Program-made: the position numbers and the translations under genes
NCBI RefSeq assembly: GCF_036898095.1
Contig: NC_090765.1
Span: 33,875,507 to 33,939,506 of the forward strand
DNA from: Palaemon carinicauda
Taxonomy: Eukaryota > Arthropoda > Malacostraca > Decapoda > Palaemonidae
DNA length: 64,000 nucleotides
Direction of reading: 5' to 3'
Notes under the pieces: generated by a model
What the model was told of the DNA's origin: nothing
Databases searched by the model: none
Seen by the model: only the letters and a program-made list of their open reading frames with translations
Shown: positions 55,196 to 64,000 of the stretch, one piece after another
Layout of the letters: the number at the start of each line of letters is the position of its first letter
How positions within the stretch are numbered: position 1 is the first letter of the stretch

Positions 55196-57048
55196 AAGCA
55201 ATGAAGTGCTTCCGGTGGAAGGAAGACTCCGCCACTTTCAGGATCGTTGGACCTTTGATCCTTGGGCACACAGCATCATCAAGAAGGGACTAGGGTGGAG
55301 TTGGATACAACCACCTCCAATCTTCCACCAATTCTTCCAGCCCTCAACCCCCATCCTAGAAGAATATGTCCTAGAACTCTTGAACAAGAAGGTGATCGAG
55401 AGATTAAAGTCCATCGGGTTCCAGGGAAGACTGTTTTGTGTTCCCAAGAAGGACTCAGACTAGCTCAGAGTCATTCTCGACTTGTCCCCTCTCAACAAGT
55501 TCATTGTGAACAACAAATTCAAGATGCTGACTCTTCAACATATAAGAGCCCTACTGCCTCACAAGGCTTACACGGTCTCAATAGACCTGGCGGATGCCTA
55601 TTGGCATATTCCAATGAATCACCAAGCTTCCTCCTACCTAGGATTCAGGCTCCAAAGAAGAAATTACGCCTTCAGGGTCATGCCCTTCGGGCTCAACGTG
55701 GCTCCAAGAATCTTCACGAAACTAGCAGACACGATCGTCCAACAGCTACGCCTTCAAGGTGACCAGGTGATGGCTTACCTAGACAATTGGCTGGTTTGGG
55801 CGCCATCATCAGAAGAATGTTTGCGTGCCTGCAGAAAGGTGACCCAATTCCTGGAACATCTGGGTTTCAAAATCAACACCAAGAAGTCTCGCCTGTCTCC
55901 AGCGCAGAAGTTTCAATGGTTAGGAATCCATTGGAATCTTCAGTCACACCACCTTTCCATCTCTCTGAAGAAAAGGAAGGAAACAGCCGGGTCTGTCTAA
56001 AGACTTCTCAAATCCAAATGGATTTCAAGACGACAGCAGGAGCGGGTACTCGGCTCCCTACAGTTCGCCTCAGTGACAGACCCGGTGCTACGACCACAGC
56101 TAAAGGATGCTTCAGGACTCTGGAGACGAAACGCATCCATCGCTTGAAGAGATCTCAAAAGACCCCTACCAAACAGGCTTCGCTCACTCCTCAAGCCGTG
56201 GTCGGAGGCAAGGACCTTGAAAAGATCTGTCCCTCTTCAACCACCACCTCCACCGATCAACACCCACACGGATGCCTCGCTAGAGGGATGGAGGGGGGGG
56301 GTCACTCCCACCAACGACAAGTTCAAGGAACATGGTCTCCCCTGTTCAAGACGTTTCACATCAACATCTTGGAGGCCATGGCGGTTCTTCTCACTCTGAA
56401 GAAACTATCTCCTCTTCCTTCGATCCACATTCGTCTAACTCTGGACAGCTCGGTGGTAGTCAGATGTCTCAACCGTCAGGGCTCAAGATCACCCCACCTC
56501 AACCAAGTGCTTTAGCCCATTTTCTGCTGGCAGACAAGAAAAAATGGCACTTGTCTGCAGTTCACCTGCAAGAATTCCACAATGTGACGGCGGACGCTCT
56601 ATCGAGGACAAGCCCCATAGAGTCGGAATGGTCCCTAAACGCAAGATCATTCTCCTTCATCTCCTGTCAAGTCCCGGAACTGCAGATCGACCTCTTCGCG
56701 ACAAGCGACAACAATCAACTTCCTCAATATGTGGCCCCATACGAGGACCCCAAAGCGGAAGCAGTGGACGCCATGTCCCTGGACTGGAACAGATGGTCCA
56801 AGATTTACCTGATCCCTCCACCCAATCTTCTGCTGAAAGTCCTCTCCAAACTGAGAACCTTCCAGGGAACAGCAGCCCTAGTGGCTCCCAAGTGGCCCTG
56901 GAGCAACTGGTTTTCCCTAGTCCTGGAGCTACAACCTAAGCTGATCCCTCTTCCGGGCCCAGTTCTCTCCCAGCAGGTGCAGAAGTTGACTGTCTTCGAT
57001 TCATCAAAGAAAGTCCAAGACCTTCATCTCATGATTTTCTCTCCCTAG
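55173..57048 (+). pseudogene. DIRS-like Pol: RT-RNase H, element I (stops, frameshifts, active-site change)
   Basis: In one frame, 55173-56290 reads through RT with three stops: TAG at 55461-55463, TAA near 55998 and a TGA near 56146. Motifs: FCVPKKDSD, VILDLSPLNKF, SIDLADAYWHIP, then AYLDNWLVW at 55773-55799, where the second catalytic Asp is Asn (AAT at 55785-55787). RNase H begins HTDASLEGW near 56260. A G-run at 56290-56299 marks a frameshift, after which HINILEAMAVLLTLK and LDSSVVVRCLNRQG continue. Another frame change near 56510 leads to WHLSAVHLQEFHNVTADALS, the ESEWSLN and LQIDLFAT linker, and ALVAPKWPWSNWF, ending at 57048. It is inactive as written. Confidence 0.8.
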
Positions 57049-57050
57049 CC

Positions 57051-57968
57051 ATGGAGAAAAGGTTTGGAATCTCGAAGAAAAGTTTAGACTTCCTAGAGGA
57101 ATACAAAACAAAGTCTACCAGAAGGCAATATGAATCATCCTGGAAGAAGTGGGTGTCCTTTGTCAAGGCAAAAAACCCTACGGAAATCTCCATAGATTTT
57201 TGTATGTCCTTCTTTATTCACCTTCATGGACAAGGCTTGGCGGCCAACACGATTTCCACTTGTAAATCGGCCTTGACAAGACCACTACTGTACGCTTTCC
57301 AAATAGATTTGTCCAACGAAATCTTTAACAAACTTCCGAAGGCATGTGCTAGACTCCGTCCTGCACCTCCACCGAGACCCATCACCTGGTCCCTGGATAA
57401 GGTGCTCCATTTTGCCTCTAGCTTGGACAACGAATCTTGCCCTCTGAAAGACTTGACTCAAAAAGTAATTTTCCTCTTTGCTCTTGCATCGGGAGCCCGA
57501 GTCAGTGAAATAGTGGCATTATCAAGAAAAGAGGGCCAGATACTGTTTGCCGACACAGGGGAACTTACCCTCTTCCCTGACCCTACGTTTCTCGCCAAAA
57601 ATGAACTCCCCACCAAGAGATTTGGACCTTGGAGAATCTGCCCTCTGAAGGACGATGTCTCTCTATGCCCAGTGGAGAGTCTTAAGGTCTATCGTCGAAG
57701 AACTTCAGACTTTGGCGGAGGACAGCTTTTTAAAGGAGAAACATCGGGTAGTGACCTGTCACTTAAACAACTAAGGGTGAAAATCACCTACTTCATTCGC
57801 AGAGCGGATCCTGACAGTACACCCGCAGGTCATGATCCTAGGAAAGTCACCTCTTCTCTAAATTTTTTCCAAGGTATGGATTTCGAAAGCCTCCGATCCT
57901 TCACAGGCTGGAAATCCTCAAGAGTGTTCTTGAAACACTATGCGAAGCAGGTGCACGAAATTAAATGA
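57051..57968 (+). CDS. DIRS-like tyrosine recombinase, element I, intact (305 aa)
   Basis: An uninterrupted 305-residue frame with an ATG start immediately after Pol (2 bp gap). Residues about 15-110 are the helical core-binding domain (STRRQYESSWKKWVSFV). Residues 113-305 are the catalytic domain with R150 in LASGARVSEIVALSR, H261 and R264 in HDPRKVTSSL, W287 in FTGWKSS and the nucleophile Y297 in FLKHYAK. The full R-H-R-W-Y set is present. In DIRS elements this enzyme recombines a circular DNA copy with the genome without leaving target duplications. Gag and Pol of the same element are broken, so the intact frame could reflect youth of this part, chance, or supply in trans. Expression would have to come from within the AACS intron on the antisense strand. 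Confidence 0.88.
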   Translation: MEKRFGISKKSLDFLEEYKTKSTRRQYESSWKKWVSFVKAKNPTEISIDFCMSFFIHLHGQGLAANTISTCKSALTRPLLYAFQIDLSNEIFNKLPKACARLRPAPPPRPITWSLDKVLHFASSLDNESCPLKDLTQKVIFLFALASGARVSEIVALSRKEGQILFADTGELTLFPDPTFLAKNELPTKRFGPWRICPLKDDVSLCPVESLKVYRRRTSDFGGGQLFKGETSGSDLSLKQLRVKITYFIRRADPDSTPAGHDPRKVTSSLNFFQGMDFESLRSFTGWKSSRVFLKHYAKQVHEIK

Positions 57969-58260
57969 TTCGTGGTAGCAGCAGGTAGTGTATTGAAACC
58001 AGCTGCTTAGTGCTGCGTAGAACAGTGAGTTATTTCGGGACTCTAGCTCAATGGGTGCCTGTGTTGACCCTAGTGCGATACATAGTGATTTCAGGTGACA
58101 CTTAGTGTCACAAAAGACTGTTCTTCCTCATGGTGAAGTGACATAGATTCTAACACATGTGCCACATGTTCTTGGACATGAAGTGTATTGTGACTCTTAA
58201 AGACTTTCGTTCCCCAGGAACTTATGTGTATAAAGGCAAATTCTTTCCTTTCAGATTCCA

Positions 58261-58822
58261 CATCACCGTCTTTTAGTTTATGATCTATGTCTGTTATTCA
58301 ACAATTTTATTGTAAATTATTTACCTTATTTTACTTTATTGCAATTTCTTGAATAAAATAGATATTTTATTTACCATATGCATCTTATTTTGCCTTTCCA
58401 TATGAAAATAAATTGCTGTTACTGTGTTTCAATGCCCCTAATTATTCTTTATTATATTACATATAATAATTATCCTGTCTGAAATATGCTCACCAAGCAA
58501 GTGAAATATTGTTCCTACAAAAATATTTAAACTTCCGATCTGACTACGAGACCGGCACGATCCTCGCATCCAGGTGAGTCTATCTTCATCAGGGTACTTC
58601 GAGATGTTCCTATTGTCCAAACAGGACCTCCCTGCCAGGGGGGCAGGAAGCTATGTCATTGTTTATGCCAATGGTAGTGACATATAACGGAGATGTCACA
58701 GTCTCTAAGGTCACCAGACCAAAGGAATATTGTTTGAAGTAGAAGGCACTTTGAAATGGGGAAAACCACGATACACTAATTCTCTGGTACACTTCCATCA
58801 GGACGTCATGGCTTGAGCCCAA
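58261..58822. other. Spacer after element I
   Basis: AT-rich sequence, then GC-richer sequence near 58540-58640; no gene seen. It could include the element I 3' untranslated part. Confidence 0.4.
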
Positions 58823-59374
58823 AAAACGGATTTTGAGCGAAGCGAAAAATCTATTTTTGGGTGAGATGGCCATGACATCCTGATGGACCCGCCCTACTGG
58901 TTCTAGTTTGGCCTGTCAGGCCCCTCCCTTTCATATTGTTTCATGGAGGCTGGCAGAAACGCTGAATATGGAATGAAGAGGACGGACGTGACGTCAGTCA
59001 AGATGGCGGACAGCTATGGCTGCCGTTTGTTTACGTCGCGAGGTACCGTAACAGTAACATAGGAGGATAACTTTGCAACGGCTCCTCAGTTATCTTGCCA
59101 CCTTTCCCCCTCGAAGCGTAAAAGCTATGTGGGGTGCAGATAGCCATGTGGCGTATCAAGCATACGTCCCCTGTTGATATACGATATCCTAAAGGGAAAC
59201 CTTTAGGGTACTCGTGCCAGAAGTTAGAATTCTGTGAAACCTTTGGTTTAATTCTCTGGGAATATCCACCGTAGTCATATATACCCTCAGGAAGCTACTG
59301 AAGGAACCTTCCATCAGGACGTCATGGCCATCTCGCCCAAAAATAGATTTTTTGCTTCGCTCAAAATCCGTTTT
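58823..59374. repeat. Palindromic module, 64-bp arms (type 2)
   Basis: Arms 58823-58886 and 59311-59374 are inverted copies over 64 bp with three mismatches. The core AAAATCTATTTTTGGG is shared with the module at 60974-61403. CCATCAGGACGTCATGG also occurs as a direct extra copy at 58795-58811. It lies about 850 bp after the element I recombinase and may be that element's right end. Confidence 0.8.
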
Positions 59375-59679
59375 ATAGAGTCAGCTCTACCCACTTCATC
59401 CAGACTCAGCCTAATGAAGCGAGAAGATACCCAACACCCTCTCGTATCATGTAGCAGTCGAGCTCAATTGTACTTATATTGACAAATTTACTTTAAGTAA
59501 AATTATAGAATTTTTTTATGTATTTGGCTTCCAACTACTGGTGACAAACATAGCACAGTTACGGCAAACATAGCACAGTTATGGGCAAAATCGAGCATAA
59601 TTTTCTTCCAAGTGTCATACACACAGTTAAATATTGCCAACACATTTGAATATAATCGACAAAATTTACCGATACTTAC

Positions 59680-59882
59680 TGGAATCTCGGCTATAGGTAA
59701 TATTACAGATGGGACATGACGAGCTGAAAGTTGTGACCTTATAGCTACCACAATGCGTCTTGTAAAGTCTTGATTAAAGGATGCTTCTGGATCGAGTTTC
59801 AAGAATAACACTACACGTTCCTCTCCAGCGGCATTTCTCTGTCCAACGCATACACTATCACTGACTTCCTTGAACTGTTCCA
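59680..59882 (-). CDS. AACS: Acetoacetyl-CoA synthetase, penultimate exon
   Basis: The acceptor CTATACTTTCAG precedes the exon at 59882, and the donor after 59680 is CCA/GTAAGT. The first two bases complete a codon begun in the previous exon. Then 67 residues follow: EQFKEVSDSVCVGQRNAAGE, ERVVLFLKLD, ..., RIVVAIRSQLSARHVPSVIL and AEIP. CVGQ, GEERVVLFLK and LSARHVPS are characteristic of the C-terminal domain of acetoacetyl-CoA synthetase, which rotates over the active site for the thioester step. The final Pro starts the A10 Lys motif finished by the exon at 53172-53309. All upstream exons lie beyond 64000. No stop or frameshift is seen, so the gene looks functional. Confidence 0.9.
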
Positions 59883-60308
59883 CTGAAAGTATAGAGTTAA
59901 AATCAAATTATACATATATACCCAGGCACTTCCCCCAATTTTGGGGGGTAGCCGACACCAACAATGAAACAAAACAAAAAAGGGGACCTCTACTCTCTAC
60001 GTTCCTTCAGCCTAACCAGCCTAATCAAATTATAATTATGGTAAATGCTATGAACCTGAGTGCAACACAATTATTGTTACTGTTTATAATGTATATCAAT
60101 TTACAGAATAATTTAAAGGATGAAATAAATTCATCTCAGGATTATCAACCTGCGGGCCTTAAATCAATGCTACTTTTTATAGTGTTTGAAACAATTTTAT
60201 TAACAAAAATAAAATATAAATAATTCCACTAAAATAAAGATTATCCTGTTTAGCCTGAAAAGGTGAAATTGTGAATATCTAAATAGAAATTGTTAAGTGA
60301 TAACTAAA

Positions 60309-60339
<31 letters not shown>

Positions 60340-60460
60340 GAGAAATAAAAGAGACCATTTTTCTGTGTTTGAATTTACTCAAGCTTGCTTGTAATGAATG
60401 CAATGTACAAAAAATTGTTAAAACTATTTTTTTTTAGAGAACAACTGATTCTTATCATCA

Positions 60461-60462
<2 letters not shown>
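59883..60462 (-). other. AACS intron, non-coding
   Basis: AT-rich intronic DNA with a poly-T run at 60319-60339. The pyrimidine tract before the acceptor lies at 59884-59895. Confidence 0.45.
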
Positions 60463-60509
<47 letters not shown>

Positions 60510-60617
60510 CCTTATTATTGTTGTTGTTATTGTTGTTAGGTATGATACAACCCTAGTTGAAAAAGCAGAATGCTATAAGCCCAAGGGATCCAACAGGATA
60601 AATACCTTGGTGAGGAA
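60463..60617 (-). repeat. Dispersed retroelement 3' tail, copy 3, with (ATT)n
   Basis: A pure ATT run at 60463-60509 and GTT units to 60537 lead into TACAACCCTAGTTGAAAAAGC and ATAAGCCCAAGGGATCCAACAGG. This is the inverse of the repeat at 49581 and 50437, with its trinucleotide tail on the left as expected for minus orientation. Confidence 0.8.
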
Positions 60618-60973
60618 AGGAAATAAACTATAAGATAAGTACAGTAATGAACAATTAAAATAAAATATTTTCAGAACAGGAACAACATTAAAACAGATCT
60701 TTTATATATAAACTATAAAAAGAGACTTCTGTCAGCCTGTTCAAAATGAACATTTGCTGCAAGTTTGAACTTTTGAAGTTCCGACATTGGAACATGAAAA
60801 GATGGAAAACTTTATAGCCTATGATCTGTACATTCTCTATTTGCAAAATCTAAAAGTGTCCAAATGAAAAATAGCTACCTTTGAAAGTGATTTCTATTCA
60901 CTGATTAAAATAATACAAATAAAGAAAATAAAAAGGCTAAGGAAATTTTTAATGCACAACTTTTAGTAAATAA
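60618..60973. other. AT-rich intronic spacer
   Basis: No gene or repeat recognised. Confidence 0.4.
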
Positions 60974-61403
60974 GGGATTTTGACGAAGGAAAAATCTATT
61001 TATGGGTGAGAGACCTGTGCCCCTCCGTGAAATGCTCCTTTAGCATCATTTCTAAGGTATATAACTGCCATGTATTACCAGAGAAAAAAGTTGTATAGGA
61101 ATGCCAGGGATGAACCCAGCTCGCTCACCTAAATAGGTGTCGGTATAAGTAACTGGGGCGTGAAAAACCACAACCAGAGGTCTTGTGCCATTTAGATATC
61201 TCCTCTTCAAATATCCCCGTTACAACGAGGTACCGTTCTACAACCGTTATTGAATGCTACTACCACCATCTCCACCCACGTCAACTACGTCACTCCTCAT
61301 AGCACCCAAGCTTGAGCCCATTCTGGGAGGGAAGTAGAGGGTGGGTTCACTGGGCAGCACAGGTCTCTCGCCCAGAAATAGATTTTTCCTTCGTCAAAAT
61401 CCC
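60974..61403. repeat. Palindromic module, 46-bp arms (type 2), right end of element J
   Basis: Arms 60974-61019 (GGGATTTTGACGAAGG...) and 61358-61403 are inverted copies over 46 bp with two mismatches. It lies about 465 bp beyond the recombinase end of element J on J's strand, where a DIRS right terminal module is expected. A phrase of ACCTGTG..CTCCGTGAAAT type occurs as a direct repeat at 61011 and 61420. Confidence 0.8.
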
Positions 61404-61868
61404 TTTTCTGGGCTCCACCTGTGTCACTCCGTGAAATAGTACAAGAGAAATGGTCCCAAAGCTTGGAACTAACACCTGAGAGGAAAGTAAATTAAAGTCA
61501 AAATATCAAAAAACATGATTTAATACAAATAGTAAATAAAAATACCAAGTATTCCAATGAGTTGATTAATTCCTTAATATAAAGGATAGATGGGTAAGTC
61601 AAGTAATTGCAGCAATAATTCCAAACTATGGCAGTAAAAGTGAAAGTGCAATATAAATCAATAAACTGTAAGAATAAATAATTATTTACAATCCTGAAGA
61701 TAATTACAAACATATCAACTCGTGGGAGATTAAGACTATTTACAGACATGAAAATATAAGAGTGCACCATAAGGATGCAACCCAGGTGAAAAACAAAACA
61801 AAACTAAAGTAGGGACAAAAAGTAAGGCAGGTAGGAGGAAAAAAGAAGGGTAGAACAAGAGTAAATGG

Positions 61869-62826
61869 TTATGGATCAAGACTTTCAGGAGGAACCACAT
61901 TCCCTGCTGCCACTGTTGCAAATTTTAGGGCTTCCAAAGGTTTTAAATAGTGGCGTCTAAAAACTGCTGGGGACTTCCAGCCTGTACATTTAGTATGGTC
62001 ATCGAAATTCATATGGTGAAAGTAATTAATAGATGTAGCTACAGCTCGTATATCGTGAACATGTGGGAATGATGCAGGGTTAGCCTGTTTAATGAAATAC
62101 AGAATCTGTTGTCTGATTCCTTTCAGGGTAATGGTTCCTCCATTCTCTCGAATAAATAAGGGCCCTGCGGACTTATTGGAAGTTCTATTCAAATAGGCTT
62201 TCAGAGTAGTTACTGGACACAGGGATGGGTCCTGTGGAAGTGGAACAATCTTCCAGGGGGACCATCTGTTCTGAGGGTCTTCATTTTTTGCTAAGAACCT
62301 TTTGTCTGGAGAAATTAATATTTCTCCTGACGAGAGAAATTCAATATGACCTGGATCTCTGGACAAAGCTGAAAGTTCTGATATCCTGGCGCCAGATGCT
62401 AGGCTCATTAAGAACAAGGTTTTCCTTAGGAGTGTCAGAAGCCAATTTAAGCACATCATTGAGAAACCAGGAAACTGAGCTAGGACGAGTTGATGGTTTC
62501 AATCTGGCACAGGCTCTCAGGATGGACAAGAAGTATGTATCCGTAAGGTCAATATTAAAACCAATTTGGAAAATCTTCTTCAAAGCTGATTCAATTGTGG
62601 TAATAGTACTAGTCGCTAGGCCTGATTCAAAAAGAGTTCTAAAGAAGGAGACTGTCAGATTCATAGTCATGACATCAGCTTTTGAGTCCTTTAAAAACTT
62701 TGCCAGTTTTTTGACAGTTGAATCGTACGGTCGAAGGGTGGAGTCCCTTTTATCTGATTCTAAAAATAGGGTATTTTGAGGATCAATATCTGCGTCTCTT
62801 TGTGCTGCAAATTTCATAAAGTCCAT
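61869..62826 (-). pseudogene. DIRS-like tyrosine recombinase, element J (one frameshift)
   Basis: Starts at ATG 62826 two-thirds open: DSTLRPYDSTVKKLAKFLKD, then ESGLATSTITTIESALKKIF. The frame changes between about 62460 and 62400, and the second part continues to 61869. The second part carries the catalytic set: Arg in LASGARISELSALSRD, H-x-x-R in HVHDIRAVATSINYF, Trp in TGWKSPAVF and Tyr in FRRHYLK. Except for the shift it matches the intact enzyme of element I in length and order. A short deletion relative to I lies around the shift (the stretch between SDTP and KTLFL). Confidence 0.8.
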
Positions 62827-62859
62827 AAAGTTAGGGCACTCTGAATTCTTGAAGAAGCT

Positions 62860-64000
62860 AACACACTGCGAATTTGTACTACTTGTGTTAGTATTGGATT
62901 TGGGATCTGTTGAGGGCGGAGACCCAATTCCATCAGAAGGGGGAACCAGTTGCTCTTGGGCCAGTTGTGGCTACTAGAGCCACTTGGCCTCTGAAAGTTC
63001 TGAGTTTGTCTAGGACCTTCATTAACAGATTTATTGGTGGGAATAGGTAAATTTTCTCCCAAGTGTTCCAGTCCAATGACATTGCGTCTGTGGCGAAGGC
63101 CCGAGGATCCAGGTTGGGGGCTACATAGCACTTTAGTTTGTGGTTGGACTCTGTTGCAAACAGGTCCACTTGGAGACCCGGAACCTGAGATAGAACCCAC
63201 TTGAATGACTTCTGGTCCAACGACCACTCCGATTCTAGCGGAGTTGTTCTCGAAAGTGCGTCTGCCACTACATTCCGTATTCCCGCTAGATGAACCGCTG
63301 ACAGATGCCAATGGTTCACTGCTGCCATGGAGAATATTGCTGTCATCACATGGTTTATGTGACCTGACTTGGAACCTCCTCTGTTTATACAGTGGACTAT
63401 AACTTCGCTGTCTAGAACTAACCTGATATGTTGCTTCTTAGCTGGAGCAAGCTTCTTTAGGGTCAAGAGCACTGCCATGGCTTCTAAGACATTGATGTGA
63501 AATTGGCAAAGTGTTATTGACCATAGTCCCTGGGCCTTTTTGTACTGGGAGTACCCTCCCCAGCCGGTTAAAGAGGCGTCTGTGTGAACGACCAGTTTTG
63601 GAGGTGGAAATTTTAACGGAACAGATTTTGCTAGGTTTTTGGCTTTCGTCCATGGCTGAAGTCTATTCCTCAGAATAGGCAAGATTCGAGCTATCTTGTC
63701 TCGACATTTGTTGTTCGCTTTGGAACGCCATACTCGATTTATATCCTTCAGGCTGGCCTTCAGAACTATGTCTGTTACTGAAGCGAACTGGAGGGCACCT
63801 AGGATTCTCTCCTGATTTCTCCTGGACGTCAATTTGCCCTTGAGAAAACTCTTTGTATTCTTCGCTATTTCTTTCCTCTTGGCTACCGGGAGACACAGGG
63901 TGTGTTTGCGCAGATCCCATTGTAGCCTTAGCCATTGAAACTTCGTCTCCGGGACCAGCCGTGATTTCGCGAAGTTGATCTGAAAACCTAAATATTGGAG
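62860..64000 (-). pseudogene. DIRS-like Pol: RT thumb, RNase H and linker, element J (partial)
   Basis: Continuous from the edge to 62933: LQYLGFQINFAKSRLVPETK, RRNQERILGALQFASVTD, RNase H with VVHTDASLTGWGG, FHINVLEAMAVLLTLKKL and LVLDSEVIVHCINRGGS, then WHLSAVHLAGIRNVVADALS and LQVDLFATESNHKL. Near 62970 the frame shifts; the other frame supplies PKSNWFPLLMELGLRPQQIP and ends at about 62860. The RT palm with YLDD lies outside the window, so RT activity cannot be judged. The RNase H Asp-Glu-Asp residues are present. Confidence 0.8.

Larger units (their letters stand above)
54195..58260 (+). mobile_element. DIRS-like element I in an AACS intron
   Basis: Gag (5' truncated), Pol and an intact tyrosine recombinase lie in order on the plus strand, antisense to AACS. 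The subfamily is that of B and J. The left module is at 53861-54194. The right limit is unclear: coding ends at 57968 and a palindromic module of another type lies at 58823-59374. The stretch 54250-54480 has no readable gag. Confidence 0.75.
53310..59679 (-). other. AACS intron, 6370 bp, filled with retroelements
   Basis: The donor at 59679 (CCA then GTAAGTATC, minus strand) and acceptor at 53310 are consensus and keep the reading phase. Inside are an RTE endonuclease fragment, a palindromic module and DIRS element I, all read on the plus strand, antisense to the gene, plus a second palindromic module. Confidence 0.85.
61404..64000 (-). mobile_element. DIRS-like element J, 3' two-thirds, runs off the window
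   Basis: On the minus strand: Pol from the window edge to about 62860, then recombinase 62826-61869, then the module 61403-60974. Subfamily of B and I. It lies in the same orientation as AACS, within or near an intron of it. The AT-rich stretch 61404-61868 has no ORF that I support. Confidence 0.8.

Noticed and set aside
59881..59883. GTG at the start of the AACS exon as a translation start
   Set aside because: It spans the splice acceptor; the TG after CAG completes a codon from the preceding exon, and the residues that follow fall in the middle of the enzyme.
1..64000. tRNA, rRNA, snRNA genes and bacterial-type operons
   Set aside because: No cloverleaf with A/B boxes, rRNA core or snRNA Sm context was recognised by eye; a covariance-model scan would be decisive.

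Overview
This is animal nuclear DNA, most likely from a decapod crustacean. The evidence is intron-split coding exons with good splice sites, long (CT)n and (GA)n microsatellites, AT-rich spacers, and very many DIRS-like (tyrosine recombinase) retrotransposons mixed with RTE- and Jockey-like non-LTR fragments. I see no bacterial operons, CRISPR array, rRNA or tRNA. The taxon is inferred from repeat content and was not tested by search.

Host genes. (1) Two C2H2 zinc-finger genes, 8895-9917 and 26167-27837 (+), are paralogues inside a segmental duplication (about 8.66-14.29 kb and 25.89-31.86 kb). (2) The last two exons of an acetoacetyl-CoA synthetase gene lie on the minus strand at 59680-59882 and 53172-53309, separated by a 6.4-kb intron filled with retroelements. 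(3) A single exon at 869-1158 (-) resembles the zinc-ribbon N-terminus of ISXO2/IS1595-type transposase-derived proteins.

Layout. 0-3 kb: palindromic and tandem repeats plus the ISXO2-like exon. 3-5 kb: DIRS-like element A (+). 5-8.2 kb: DIRS-like element B (-), gag and pol. 8.7-14.3 kb: duplication copy 1, with two RTE fragments and a piggyBac-like MITE. 14.3-17.7 kb: DIRS C, carrying a Jockey-like fragment. 18.6-21.6 kb: DIRS D (gag only). 21.6-25.85 kb: DIRS E. 25.9-31.9 kb: duplication copy 2. 32.1-33.3 kb: DIRS F (+). 33.3-35.4 kb: DIRS H (-). 35.8-42.4 kb: DIRS G (-), full length but dead. 42.8-43.1 kb: 325-bp MITE with an 8-bp target duplication. 44.3-44.6 kb: second piggyBac-like MITE. 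46-47.1 kb: RTE remnant. 50.6-51.85 kb: DIRS K (-) fragment. 53.2-64 kb: the AACS 3' end with DIRS I (+) in its intron and DIRS J (-) running off the right edge.

How the parts work together. The retroelements follow the DIRS plan: a Gag with an N-terminal Cys-rich domain, a Pol with reverse transcriptase (YLDDWL) and RNase H, then a tyrosine recombinase in place of an integrase. Termini are inverted repeats arranged as palindromic modules, several of which share one 20-bp terminal sequence. Nearly all ORFs are broken. The tyrosine recombinase of element I (57051-57968) is the one full-length enzyme with all catalytic residues. Element coordinates were set by eye from homology between copies, so boundaries are accurate to tens of bases unless exact repeats are given.
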